Shown: positions 41,834 to 51,681, counted from the first letter of the stretch. The stretch: DNA of 64,000 nucleotides from Nakamurella multipartita DSM 44233 (GCF_000024365.1 NC_013235.1:5394001-5458000), one strand, 5' to 3'. The notes: generated from the sequence alone by a model not told the origin. A program made the numbers and translations.

Positions 41834-43573
41834 TCAGGACGCCTCGGCCCGCTCCGGCGCGGCCGCTGGATCGGCGCCGGCGACCGCACCGGCGACCGGA
41901 CCGGCACCGGCACCGGCACCGGCACCGGCACCGGCACCGGCGACCGTGCTCCGCGATCGCACGAACAGCACGGCGACCGCCGCGGCCAGGACGACCCCGA
42001 TCGCCACCCGGATCACCGGGCCCATGGCGTCGGTGAACGCGGCCGCGAAGGTCTGCTGCGCGGCCGCGGCCAGCTGGTCGGCCAGGGCCGCCGGCACGTC
42101 GGCCGGCCACGAGGACTGCGCCTGCCCCGCGCCCACCGACAACCCGCCGTGCGCCGCCTGGGTCAGCCCGTCCACGAACGGCGCCCGGGCCGCCGCCGGC
42201 AGTCCGGCGGCGACCAGCTGGGCCTGCGCGACCATGGCATCGGCCAGCCGGTTGGCCAGGACCGCACCCAGGATCGCCGTGGCCAGCACCGCCCCGAACT
42301 CCTGGACCGTGTCCAGCACGCCGGCACCCACCCCGGCCCGGGCCGGCAGCATGTCCCGGGTGGCCAGCCCGAACACCGGGGTCCAGACGCAGCCCAGCCC
42401 GATCCCGGCCGCGACCAGCCCGGGTACGAACACCCACCACGCGGAGTCCGGCGTGGCCACCGCCGCGATCTCGACCATGCCGCCGGCGAACAGCAGCAAC
42501 CCGGCGAAGAGCACCCACTTCATCGGGATCCGGCCGGAGCCGGACAGACCGCCGACAATCCCGGAGGTGATCATCATGGCCATCGACTGGATGCCGATGA
42601 CGAGCCCGGCGGCGATCGCGGTCAGCCCGACCACCGACTGGTAGTAGATGGTCAGCGGCAGGAACATGCCGACCATGGCAAACCCCATGGCCAGCAAGAC
42701 CAGGGTCATCACGGTGAAGCTGCGATCGGCGAAGACGGCGAACGGCAGCAACGGTTCCCGGTCCTGGGTGACCGCCTGACGCCACAGGAACAGGACGAGC
42801 AGGACGGCTCCACCGGCGATGATCATCGGGATGGTGACGAACCCGGCGACCGTGCCCCAGTCGTACCGCTCACCCTCGATCAGCCCGAACACCACCCCGA
42901 GCAGGCCGGCGGTGAGCAGGGCCACGCCGACCAGGTCGAGCCGGTGCCGCCGGCCGGGCCGCACATCGGGCATGACGGCGAACGCCAGCGCGAACGCGGC
43001 CACCCCGATCGGGATGTTCAGGAAGAAGATCCAGCGCCAGCCCACGTGGGTCACCAGCAGGCCGCCCAGGGTCGGACCGGCCAGCACCCCCAGGCCGGAC
43101 ATGATGCCGGTCGCGGCAAAGGCCGGGCCTCGCTTGGCCGGCGGCAGGATCGAGGTGATGATCGGCAGTCCCTGCGGTGCCAGCAGGGCGGCCCCGACGC
43201 CCTGCATCGCCCGGAACGCGATCAGCTGACCCGGCGTCTGGGACAGCCCCGAGGCCAGGCTGGCCAGGGTGAACACGGCCAGCCCGATCAGGAACAGCCG
43301 CCGCGGCCCGTGGATGTCACCCAACCGGCCGGCCGTGATCAGCAGCACGGTGTAGGTCAACGAGTAGGCCGAGCCCACCCACAGCACGGTCTCCAGCGTG
43401 GCGTTCAGGTCGGTGACCAGGTCGGGGATGGCGATGTTGACGATCGTGATGTCCAGCAGGGTCAAGAACAGGCCCAGGCAGAACACGGCGATGACCAGGG
43501 TCGGGCGGACCGGCCGCCGGCCGTGGATGGGCACGCCGGTCACGGTGACCGACGGCGGGGTGGGTGCGGACAT
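41834..43573 (-). CDS. DHA2-type MFS exporter (EmrB/QacA family), 2
   Basis: The 579-residue protein has 14 membrane helices with LTLLDITIVNIAIPDLV in helix 1, GRLGDIHGPRRLFLIGL in the 2-3 loop and MQGVGAALLAPQGLPII in helix 4. A long periplasmic-type loop lies before the last helix. The C-terminal tail encodes GAGAGAGAGAG from a 6-bp DNA repeat. ATG 43573 has AAGGAG 7 bases upstream. It is downstream of a PadR-type repressor gene on the same strand (168-bp gap), a common drug-export arrangement, so expression is probably induced by a drug or metabolite sensed by PadR. Confidence 0.92.
   Translation of the reverse strand: MSAPTPPSVTVTGVPIHGRRPVRPTLVIAVFCLGLFLTLLDITIVNIAIPDLVTDLNATLETVLWVGSAYSLTYTVLLITAGRLGDIHGPRRLFLIGLAVFTLASLASGLSQTPGQLIAFRAMQGVGAALLAPQGLPIITSILPPAKRGPAFAATGIMSGLGVLAGPTLGGLLVTHVGWRWIFFLNIPIGVAAFALAFAVMPDVRPGRRHRLDLVGVALLTAGLLGVVFGLIEGERYDWGTVAGFVTIPMIIAGGAVLLVLFLWRQAVTQDREPLLPFAVFADRSFTVMTLVLLAMGFAMVGMFLPLTIYYQSVVGLTAIAAGLVIGIQSMAMMITSGIVGGLSGSGRIPMKWVLFAGLLLFAGGMVEIAAVATPDSAWWVFVPGLVAAGIGLGCVWTPVFGLATRDMLPARAGVGAGVLDTVQEFGAVLATAILGAVLANRLADAMVAQAQLVAAGLPAAARAPFVDGLTQAAHGGLSVGAGQAQSSWPADVPAALADQLAAAAQQTFAAAFTDAMGPVIRVAIGVVLAAAVAVLFVRSRSTVAGAGAGAGAGAGAGPVAGAVAGADPAAAPERAEAS
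41899..41942. repeat. Hexanucleotide repeat in exporter C-terminus
   Basis: About seven copies of CCGGCA lie in tandem, coding for alternating Gly-Ala. Because the unit is six bases, copy number can change without breaking the frame. Confidence 0.85.
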
Positions 43574-43741
43574 GGGAAAATCTCCTTGCACAGGTGTGAG
43601 TGGTGGGTATGCCGATGGCTCGGTGGCTCGGCCCTGACGCGGTGTCGCGCGGACGCTGGTTCGTGCGGGCCGGCGGTGTGTTGGCGCACACCGCCGGCCA
43701 TCGCTCGGCCGCCGGGATGGTGGCCGCGCGGGTTCGGACCC

Positions 43742-44422
43742 CTACCGAGGCGGCCCGTTCTCCGACATCGGCCGGGGAATGCCGGGGACCAGGGCGCCGC
43801 CGCGGGCGACGCCGTCGGCCCAGGCCCGGATCTGCTCGGCGTCCCAGGTCAGCCGGCCGCTGGCGATGTCCTCGACGACCCCGCTGACCCAGGCGTGCTC
43901 GGCCTCGAGCATCGCCAGCTGGTACTCGGTCTCGATCAGGAACAACCGCGGGAACTGGTACTGCGCGGTCAGCCCGTCGGTCACCGAGCGGACCGCGGCG
44001 ATCGACTTGCCCAACTGGACCAGCCGCGCCATGAGCTCGGACCGGGCCTCCGCGGCGGACAGCAGCGGCAGGAAGGACAACGCCGCCGCGAACTCGGGAA
44101 ACTCGTTGCGGACCTCCCGCAGCATCCCGGTCAGCCACAACTCGGCGGTGTCCCGGCCCTCGTCGGTCAGCCGGTACACGGTGCGCTCGGGCCGCCGCCC
44201 GGCCCGCTCGGTCTCCATCGGTTCGATCAGTCCGGCCGCGGCCAGCCGCTCCACCGCCGGGTAGAGCGACCCCCGCTGCACCCGCACCACCGTGTCCTTG
44301 CCGCGGGCCTGCATCACCCGCTGCATCTCGTACGGGTGCATGGGCGCCTCGGCCAGCAGGACCAGGACCATCAGCGTCAGCGGGCTCGGCCGCAACGCGG
44401 ACGCTCGGCTCCGACTAGTCAT
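43742..44422 (-). CDS. PadR-family transcriptional regulator
   Basis: The 226-residue protein has the PadR winged helix at residues about 10-90 (SPLTLMVLVLLAEAPMHPYEM, then RVQRGSLYPAVERLAAAGLIE and RTVYRLTDEGRD) and a helical dimerisation tail (Vir_act_alpha_C-like; FLIETEYQLAMLEAEHAWVSGVVEDI). It probably represses itself and the DHA2 exporter downstream. ATG 44422 is chosen since the upstream frame is the antisense of the PHA synthase leader. The start codon sits in a 17-bp palindrome, so the mRNA may be leaderless. Confidence 0.9.
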   Translation of the reverse strand: MTSRSRASALRPSPLTLMVLVLLAEAPMHPYEMQRVMQARGKDTVVRVQRGSLYPAVERLAAAGLIEPMETERAGRRPERTVYRLTDEGRDTAELWLTGMLREVRNEFPEFAAALSFLPLLSAAEARSELMARLVQLGKSIAAVRSVTDGLTAQYQFPRLFLIETEYQLAMLEAEHAWVSGVVEDIASGRLTWDAEQIRAWADGVARGGALVPGIPRPMSENGPPR

Positions 44423-44432
44423 GTCATGACTA
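44416..44432. promoter_or_regulatory. Palindrome over the padR start codon
   Basis: TAGTCATG and CATGACTA flank a single central T; the ATG of the PadR gene (44422-44420 on the minus strand) is inside the left arm. PadR proteins often bind ATG/CAT-containing inverted repeats at their own promoter, so this is a likely autoregulatory operator. Confidence 0.6.
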
Positions 44433-44571
44433 TCGCGCTGATGACGCCCCGGGTCAAGAGTCCACTGAGAGGGAGAGCACGTCCGTCGCGCGGCATCCGA
44501 CGGCCCGGCATGGCAGGCTTTCGGGTGCTCGATGAAGTGCTCGCACGTGCCGCCATCCCCATGGAGCCCCG

Positions 44572-46293
44572 ATGAACTCACCCCTGCCGGACCCCACCGC
44601 CTGGCTGACCGATCTGTTCAAGACCCAGAACCCGATGGTGTTGTGGCCGGTGGGTGACGTCGCGGACACCTCGGCCGCGGTCGCCGCGGCCGCGGCCCCG
44701 TGGACCAAGACCGTCGCCCAGATGACCCAGTGGCAGATGGACACGATGAAGGCGTTCTGGGCGCCGTTCACCGGCGGCGCCGCGAAGGCGGAGGCCGGGG
44801 CCGACGCCAAGGCGGCCATCAAGGACCGCCGCTTCAGCGGCGAGGCCTGGACCTCCGACCCCCGGTACGAACTGGTCGCCAAGGCCTACCTGGCCCAGAC
44901 CGAGCTGGCCCAGAAGGCCCTGGACGCCGCGCCGATCGACGACCGCTCCAAGGCCCAGTGGGGCTTCGCCCTACGCCAGGTCGCGGACGCGCTGAGCCCG
45001 GCGAACACGCTGGCCACCAACCCGGAGGCGTTGCAGCTGGCCCTGGAGACCGGCGGCGCCAGCCTGGCCGAGGGCATGCGGCTGTTCACCGAGGACCTGG
45101 CCAAGGGCCGCATCTCGATGACCGACGAGAAGGCGTTCGAGGTCGGCGAGAACGTCTGCACCACGCCGGGCAGCGTGGTCCTGCAGAACGAGCTGATCCA
45201 GCTCATCCAGTACACGCCGACGACCGAGAAGGTCTACAAGCGGCCGCTGCTGATCGTGCCGCCGTGCATCAACAAGTACTACATCCTGGATCTGCAGCCG
45301 GCGAACTCGTTCGTCGGGCACGCGGTCGCGCAGGGGCACACGGTGTTCCTGGTGTCCTGGCGCAATGCCGGCCCCTCGCAGGAGAAGCTCACCTGGGACG
45401 ACTACCTGCAGCAGGGCGTGTTCGCCGCGATCGAGGCGGCCCTGAAGATCAGCAAGGCGGACAAGCTCAACGCCCTGGGCTTCTGCATCGGCGGCACCCT
45501 GCTGGCCAGTGCGCTGTCCGTGCTGGCGGCCAAGGGTGAGCATCCGGCGGCCAGCCTGACCCTGCTGACCACCCTGCTCGATTTCAGCGACACCGGCGAG
45601 ATCGGCCTGCTGGTCACCAAGGAGGGCGTCGCCGCCCGCGAGCAGGCCATCGGCAAGGGCGGGTTGCTCAAGGGCAGCGAGCTGGCCCAGGTCTTCGCCG
45701 CGCTGCGGGCCAACGACCTGATCTGGCCGTACGTGGTCAAGGGCTACCTCAAGGGTCAGGCCCCGCCCGCGTTCGACCTGCTCTACTGGAACAGCGACGA
45801 CACCAACCTGCCCGGCCCGATGTTCTGCTACTACATCCGCAACACCTACCTGGAGAACAAGCTGCGCGAGCCGGGCGCGCTGACCATGTGCGGCGAGCAG
45901 GTCGACCTGGGCGCGCTGGACATCCCGGTGTTCGTCTACGCCTCCAAGGAGGACCACATCGTCCCCTGGACCTCGGCGTACGAGAGCACTCAGCTGCTGC
46001 GCAACGCCACCTTCGTCCTCGGGGCCAGCGGTCACATCGCCGGCGTCATCAACCCGCCGGCGAAGATGAAGCGCAACTTCTGGATCGCCCCGGACGGTGG
46101 CGGCACCCCGGCCGAGTCCGACGCCTGGTTCGAGGCGGCCGAGCAGGTCCCCGGCAGCTGGTGGCCGACCTGGTACGAGTGGCTGGCCGAGAAGGCCGGC
46201 AACCAGATCAACGCCCGGGCCAAGCTGGGCAGCGCGCAGTTCGCCCCGCTGGAGGACGCACCGGGCAGCTACGTCAAGCAGAAGGCGCCCTGA
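44572..46293 (+). CDS. phaC: Class I polyhydroxyalkanoate synthase
   Basis: PhaC polymerises hydroxyacyl-CoA into PHA granules. The product is 573 residues, the usual class I length. The lipase-like box is LGFCIGG with nucleophile Cys305; Asp461 in SKEDHIVPW and His488 in ASGHIAGVINPP complete the triad. An N-terminal domain of about 200 residues and the block LIVPPCINKYYILDLQP are typical. ATG 44572 is used. It is divergent from padR and is followed by a hairpin, so it is monocistronic. A phasin gene lies 0.7 kb downstream; phaA and phaB are not seen, although an SDR lies at 48.3 kb. Confidence 0.95.
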   Translation: MNSPLPDPTAWLTDLFKTQNPMVLWPVGDVADTSAAVAAAAAPWTKTVAQMTQWQMDTMKAFWAPFTGGAAKAEAGADAKAAIKDRRFSGEAWTSDPRYELVAKAYLAQTELAQKALDAAPIDDRSKAQWGFALRQVADALSPANTLATNPEALQLALETGGASLAEGMRLFTEDLAKGRISMTDEKAFEVGENVCTTPGSVVLQNELIQLIQYTPTTEKVYKRPLLIVPPCINKYYILDLQPANSFVGHAVAQGHTVFLVSWRNAGPSQEKLTWDDYLQQGVFAAIEAALKISKADKLNALGFCIGGTLLASALSVLAAKGEHPAASLTLLTTLLDFSDTGEIGLLVTKEGVAAREQAIGKGGLLKGSELAQVFAALRANDLIWPYVVKGYLKGQAPPAFDLLYWNSDDTNLPGPMFCYYIRNTYLENKLREPGALTMCGEQVDLGALDIPVFVYASKEDHIVPWTSAYESTQLLRNATFVLGASGHIAGVINPPAKMKRNFWIAPDGGGTPAESDAWFEAAEQVPGSWWPTWYEWLAEKAGNQINARAKLGSAQFAPLEDAPGSYVKQKAP

Positions 46294-46339
46294 TCCCGGA
46301 CGGGGCCGTGAGCTGACCGTGCGCGACCGCTGAGGCCGT

Positions 46340-46374
46340 CGCTGTGAGCCGAACGCGTTCATTTGCTCACAGCG
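46340..46374 (+). terminator. Terminator hairpin after phaC
   Basis: CGCTGTGAGC (46340-46349) pairs perfectly with GCTCACAGCG (46365-46374) around a 15-nt loop, 46 bp after the phaC stop, followed by GGTTTC. Confidence 0.65.
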
Positions 46375-46444
46375 CGGTTTCAACGGGCCCTGGTGGGGAT
46401 ATACCTGGAACCGGACATCTCAGGCGACCCGAGGGAGCGGTCCG

Positions 46445-46873
46445 ATGGCCGGTCAATGCCTTCCACCTACGGGTGATTCCCGCCAGGACGACCTGCACGC
46501 GGCCCATCGCACCGAACACGTCGAGCGGCCGGCCGGCGTCAAGGGCGGGTTTCGGCTCTGCCTGCCGACCGGCCAGTGGTGGTGGTCCCCGGGCATGTTC
46601 CGGCTGCACGGGTACCCGCCCCACCAGTGGCGCTCGCTGCGCCCCAGCACCCGTCTGTTGCTCACGCACCGCCATCCGGCCGACCGCTCGGCCTTCGCCC
46701 AGGCCTGGACCCACCTACTGGAGACCGGCGGGGTGATGGCCGTCCGGTACCGGATCGTCGGCGTCGACGGGGTGGTCCGGCCGGTGTTCGCCATGGCTTA
46801 CTTCGACCGGCCCGCCGGGGCGGCCGGCCGGGCCGGCGGCGAGATCACCGGCGTCATGCAGTCCGATGAATAA
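46445..46873 (+). CDS. Single PAS-domain protein
   Basis: The 142-residue protein matches the PAS_3-type domain found in actinobacterial PAS-ANTAR proteins: FRLCLPTGQWWWSPGMFRLHGYPPHQW, then LLTHRHPADRSAFAQAW and RYRIVGVDGVVRPVFAMAYF. The ANTAR RNA-binding domain that normally follows is missing; the protein stops after ITGVMQSDE. It may be a sensor that works with a partner, or a truncated gene. No cofactor-binding residue can be named. It lies between phaC and the phasin gene on the same strand. Confidence 0.8.
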   Translation: MAGQCLPPTGDSRQDDLHAAHRTEHVERPAGVKGGFRLCLPTGQWWWSPGMFRLHGYPPHQWRSLRPSTRLLLTHRHPADRSAFAQAWTHLLETGGVMAVRYRIVGVDGVVRPVFAMAYFDRPAGAAGRAGGEITGVMQSDE

Positions 46874-46912
46874 GGGACCGAATCAGCGACCGAAACAGCA
46901 ACCGACTGATGC

Positions 46913-46941
46913 TTGACCCACCTCGCAGTGCTTGGTAGACT
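46913..46941 (+). promoter_or_regulatory. Sigma-70-type promoter of the phasin gene
   Basis: TTGACC (46913-46918) and TAGACT (46936-46941) are separated by 17 bp, about 70 bp before the phasin start. Both boxes match the vegetative consensus well, which suggests strong constitutive expression and a leader of about 60 nt. Confidence 0.6.
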
Positions 46942-47009
46942 ACGCATGACGGTCAGGACGAGGACGCAAGAACTCGCTCGCCGGCTCCCCCACGACGAAA
47001 GGAAAGTCA

Positions 47010-47291
47010 ATGTCGGACTTCGCCAAGCAGGCTCAGGACGCGGCCGAGCAGTACCTGGCCACCATCCAGAAGATCCAGGACGCCTCCCTGGACGCCATCG
47101 CCCGGGTGACCTCCTCGATTCCGGATGCCGCCAAGGACGCCGCCAAGAACGTCCCCACCCTGCCGACCCCCGAGGGTCTGCCCACCGTCGAAGAGGTCTC
47201 CGCGGCCTACTTCGACTTCACCGAGAAGCTCGTGGCCAACCAGAAGGCCTACACGGAGAAGTTCCTGTCCGTGGTCAAGACCGAGGTCTGA
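47010..47291 (+). CDS. Phasin-family granule protein
   Basis: The 93-residue protein is an amphipathic helical bundle (MSDFAKQAQDAAEQYLATIQKIQDASLDAI, then VEEVSAAYFDFTEKLVANQKAYTEKFL) with a proline-containing hinge (NVPTLPTPEGLPT). Phasins coat PHA granules and limit their size. The gene is 0.7 kb from phaC and has a strong promoter and GAAAGGAAAG ribosome site, as expected for an abundant surface protein. It differs from the longer phasin-like protein at 25.9 kb, which has a repeat tail. Confidence 0.87.
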   Translation: MSDFAKQAQDAAEQYLATIQKIQDASLDAIARVTSSIPDAAKDAAKNVPTLPTPEGLPTVEEVSAAYFDFTEKLVANQKAYTEKFLSVVKTEV

Positions 47292-47410
47292 GTTCTCCCC
47301 GGCCGATCGGCCGACCGCATCACCCGACCGCCCGGTCCGGATCCCCTCGCGGGAACCGGCCGGGCGGTTCGCGTTTCGCGATCGAGGGTCCTGACCGGGC
47401 CCGGTCGCGA

Positions 47411-48055
47411 TCAACCCGACGAAGGACGGGGCACCCAGGCGGGCAGCAGCCAGTGCGCCCCGGCTCGCAGCTCGTCAACGGCACCGGCATCGCCCGCGAT
47501 GTGCCGGACCAAGCAGTTCTCGAACAGCCCGTCCAGGGTGGCGTACGCGGTCAACGACGTCACCACCGACCGGCCCCCGCGCAACTGGGCGTAACGCCGC
47601 ACGACCCGCCCGACCATCGACTCCAGCTGGGCGTCCAACTCGCCCACGGTGAGCCGCAGCTGCTCGTCGAAGGTGGACTGCGCACGCAGGTCGTACCAGA
47701 GCCGATGCAGGGCGAAGTCGGCGACCATGGTCGCGACCAGGGCGTCGGCAAAGCCCTCGACCAGGCCGTCCGCGGTGCTCGCGCCGGCGACCACCGCGTC
47801 GTAGCGGTGCACACAGGCCGCCTTGTACCGGCGCACGCAGAAGGTGATCAGCTCGACCTTGTCGCGGAAGTAGTAGTGCAACAGGCCGTGCGAGTAGGCC
47901 GTCTTCTGCGCGATCTCGCGCAGGCTGGTGCGGGCGTAACCGAGCTCGCCCAGGGTGGCCAGGGCGGCGTCGGCCAGCTCCTCCCGCCGAGCGTCGAACT
48001 TGTCCACGCCGGCGCGCTCGAACCGGTCGGGTCCGGCGAGCTTGGCGCGCGTCAT
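47411..48055 (-). CDS. TetR-family transcriptional regulator
   Basis: The 214-residue protein has an N-terminal helix-turn-helix (REELADAALATLGELGYARTSLREIAQKTAYSHGLLHYYFRDKVELI, residues about 21-66) and a ligand-binding helical domain. ATG 48055 has GGAAGGAG 4 bases upstream. It diverges from the SDR gene; a 36-bp perfect palindrome in the gap is its probable operator. It likely represses itself and the SDR-ligase genes, with an acyl-CoA or short-chain metabolite as inducer by inference. Confidence 0.9.
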   Translation of the reverse strand: MTRAKLAGPDRFERAGVDKFDARREELADAALATLGELGYARTSLREIAQKTAYSHGLLHYYFRDKVELITFCVRRYKAACVHRYDAVVAGASTADGLVEGFADALVATMVADFALHRLWYDLRAQSTFDEQLRLTVGELDAQLESMVGRVVRRYAQLRGGRSVVTSLTAYATLDGLFENCLVRHIAGDAGAVDELRAGAHWLLPAWVPRPSSG

Positions 48056-48127
48056 CGGACTCCTTCCCGTTGCGCTCATTGTCCTTCGCATCGGCTTCTC
48101 TTCGCATCGACATTGTCGGCACCCGTT

Positions 48128-48163
48128 TGGACGACTGTCAAGAAAAGTCTTGACAGTCGTCCA
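48128..48163. promoter_or_regulatory. 36-bp palindromic operator between tetR and SDR genes
   Basis: TGGACGACTGTCAAGA (48128-48143) and its exact inverse (48148-48163) flank the 4-bp centre AAAG. Each arm contains TTGACA, one per strand, so the operator covers the -35 elements of both directions; on the minus strand a GACAAT -10 follows after 18 bp. It is a strong candidate for the TetR binding site. Confidence 0.8.
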
Positions 48164-48282
48164 GATTCGGGAGCAGCCTGTCCCACACATCGGCCGCGTG
48201 GCGGGTTCCTTCGGGGGGAGCCCGGCGCGACGACCCTCGGTTGCGACGGCCGGCCCGTCCGCCCAGGCAAAGGAGCCTGCCC

Positions 48283-49074
48283 ATGACCTCGATCGATCTC
48301 ACCGGCCGCACGGCCCTGGTCACCGGCGGGGCCCAGGGCCTCGGCGAGGCGATGGCGATTGCCCTGGCCGGGGCCGGCGCGACGGTGATGATCGCCGACA
48401 TCCAGGACTCCGGCGAGCAGACGGCCAAGGCGCTCGGCCCCGAGCACGGATTCGTCAAGCTCGACGTGACCGACGAGGCGGCCTGGGACGCCGCCGTCAC
48501 CCAGACCGTCGCCCAGCTGGGCGGTCTGGACATCCTGGTCAACAACGCCGGCGTCGAGATCACCAGCCTGATCACCGAGGTCCAGGTGGCCGACATCCAG
48601 AAGATGCTGGACGTCAACGTGCTGGGCACCACGTTGGGGCTCAAGCACGGGTTGCGGGCGATGCGACCCGGCGGGGTCGCCGGCCGGGGCGGCGCCATCG
48701 TCAACGTGGCCTCGGTGGCCGCGACCATCGCCTTTCCCGGCATCGCGGTCTACTCGGCGACCAAGTCGGCGGTCGACCGGCTGACCCGGGTGGCGGCCAT
48801 GGAGTCCGGCAAGCTCGGCTACGGCGTTCGGGTCAACTGTGTCTATCCGGGTCTGGTACCCACCGCGATGGGCATCGGCCTGGCCAACGACGTCGCGGGC
48901 ATCGGCCTGTTCGAATCGGCGGAGGCGGCGGTGGGAGCCGTGGTCGAGCTGACCCCGGCCGGCCGGCTGGGCCAGGTCGAGGACATGGCCGACGCGGTGG
49001 TGTTCCTGGCCTCCGACGCCGCCCGATTCATCACCGGCGCCGGGCTGCCGGTCGACGGCGGGATGGGCATGTGA
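48283..49074 (+). CDS. Short-chain dehydrogenase/reductase
   Basis: The 263-residue classical SDR has the TGGAQGLGEA cofactor loop at residues about 15-24, NNAG and the catalytic Ser and YSATK. The acidic residue after the second strand (MIADI) suggests NAD rather than NADP preference. It could oxidise a hydroxyacyl-CoA or an alcohol; an acetoacetyl-CoA reductase role would normally use NADPH, so that is less likely. ATG 48283 has AAAGGAG upstream. It is followed after 49 bp by an AMP-forming ligase and faces the TetR gene. Confidence 0.9.
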   Translation: MTSIDLTGRTALVTGGAQGLGEAMAIALAGAGATVMIADIQDSGEQTAKALGPEHGFVKLDVTDEAAWDAAVTQTVAQLGGLDILVNNAGVEITSLITEVQVADIQKMLDVNVLGTTLGLKHGLRAMRPGGVAGRGGAIVNVASVAATIAFPGIAVYSATKSAVDRLTRVAAMESGKLGYGVRVNCVYPGLVPTAMGIGLANDVAGIGLFESAEAAVGAVVELTPAGRLGQVEDMADAVVFLASDAARFITGAGLPVDGGMGM

Positions 49075-49123
49075 AAACTCACGCTCCGCGCCGGCCGACC
49101 GTTCAAGGGTGAATCGAGGGTCC

Positions 49124-50689
49124 ATGCGACTGGTCGATTACCTGGACAAGGGGGCCTCGCTCGGCCCCGACCGGCCGTGCCTGACCACCGACGGCACGAC
49201 GATGAGCTACGCCGACGTGCAGGCGCTGTCCCACCGGGTGGCCGCGGCGCTGGTCGCGGCCGGCGTCACCCCGGGCGAGACGGTGGCGATCCTGTCGGCC
49301 AACGACCCGATCGCCTTCAGCTGCGTGTTCGGCATCAGCCGGGCGGGTGCGGTCTGGTGCCCGATCAACCCGCGCAACGAGGCCACCGAGAACCGGCAAC
49401 TGCTGGACCTGTTCGACTGCTCGGTGCTGGTCTACCAGCAGTCCTTCGCGCCCCTGGTGAACCGGATCCGGGCCGACCTGCCCAAGGTGCACACCTGGGT
49501 GTGCCTGGACGGGCCGGCCGCCCCGGACACCCTGACCTGGGCCCAGTTCCTGGCCGCCGGGCGGCCGAGCACCGCGACCGACCCGGAACCGGCCCCGGCC
49601 TGCGACCTGCCGGCGCTGGACGACTTCGCCATGCTGGTCGGCACCCGCGGCACCACCGGCCGACCCAAGGGCGTCATGCTCACCGGCCGCAACCTGGAGA
49701 CGATGACGGCCATCACCCTGATGAGCTACCCGTTCCGGGGCCGTCCGGTCTACCTGGCCCTGGCCCCGCTGACCCATGCCGCCGGCGTCCTGTGCTTCCC
49801 GATGCTCTGCCAGGGCGGGGAGATCGTGATCATGCGCCGGCCGGAGGTGGCCACGTTCATCGAACTGATCGCCCGGCACGGCGTCACCCACACGTTCCTG
49901 CCGCCCACCCTGATCTACATGGTGCTGGCCGAGCCCGCCCTGGACCGCACGGATCTGTCGTCGCTGCAATGCTTCTGGTACGGGGCAGCCCCCATGTCGG
50001 CCGCCCGGCTGCAGGAGGCGCTCACCCGCATCGGCCCGGTGATGGGCCAGCTGTTCGGGCAGACCGAGGCGCCGATGATGATCTCGACGATGGCCCCGGC
50101 CGACCACTTCGAGCCCGACGGCACCGTCGCGGTCGGCCGGCTGGCCTCGGCCGGCCGCCCGGCCCCGCTGGTCACGGTGGGCATCATGGACGCCGCCGGC
50201 GCGCTGCTGGGCCCCGGCGAGCGGGGCGAGATCGTGGTCCGGGGATCGCTGGTCACCCCCGGCTACTACCGCGACCGGCAGGCCACCGCGGAGGCCTCCC
50301 GGTTCGGCTGGCACCACACCGGCGACATCGGCTACCTCGACGACGACGGGTACCTGTTCATCGTTGACCGGGCCAAGGACATGGTCATCACCGGCGGCTT
50401 CAACGTCTACTCCACCGAGGTGGAGCAGGCCCTGATGCAGCACCCCGGGGTCCGCGACTGCGCGGTGATCGGGCTGCCGGACGAGAAGTGGGGCGAGCGA
50501 GTCGTCGCCGTCGTGCAGGCCCAACCCGGGACCGACCTGCGGGAGGCCGAGGTCATCGCCTTCGTCAAGACGCTCATCGGCAGCGTCAAGACCCCCAAGC
50601 AGGTCCACCTGTGGCCGGACCTGCCCCGCTCCAAGGTCGGCAAGGTACTCAAGACCGACATCAAGGCAACGCTGGGCGCGGCCCGCTGA
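49124..50689 (+). CDS. AMP-forming acyl-CoA synthetase, variant phosphate loop
   Basis: The 521-residue ANL-family enzyme carries the motifs GQTEAPMM (A5-like), HHTGDIGYLDDDGYLFIVDR (A7-A8) and the lysine in PRSKVGKVLKT (A10). The phosphate loop reads VGTRGTTGRPKGVML, with Arg in place of the usual Ser in TSGTTG. The enzyme may still be active, but the change is at a conserved position. ATG 49124 follows GAGGG; a GTG at 49109 is an alternative. It probably shares a transcript with the SDR gene upstream and may activate the acid made by that enzyme. Confidence 0.88.
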   Translation: MRLVDYLDKGASLGPDRPCLTTDGTTMSYADVQALSHRVAAALVAAGVTPGETVAILSANDPIAFSCVFGISRAGAVWCPINPRNEATENRQLLDLFDCSVLVYQQSFAPLVNRIRADLPKVHTWVCLDGPAAPDTLTWAQFLAAGRPSTATDPEPAPACDLPALDDFAMLVGTRGTTGRPKGVMLTGRNLETMTAITLMSYPFRGRPVYLALAPLTHAAGVLCFPMLCQGGEIVIMRRPEVATFIELIARHGVTHTFLPPTLIYMVLAEPALDRTDLSSLQCFWYGAAPMSAARLQEALTRIGPVMGQLFGQTEAPMMISTMAPADHFEPDGTVAVGRLASAGRPAPLVTVGIMDAAGALLGPGERGEIVVRGSLVTPGYYRDRQATAEASRFGWHHTGDIGYLDDDGYLFIVDRAKDMVITGGFNVYSTEVEQALMQHPGVRDCAVIGLPDEKWGERVVAVVQAQPGTDLREAEVIAFVKTLIGSVKTPKQVHLWPDLPRSKVGKVLKTDIKATLGAAR

Positions 50690-50705
50690 TCCCCGGCACC
50701 GATCG

Positions 50706-51677
<972 letters not shown>

Positions 51678-51681
<4 letters not shown>

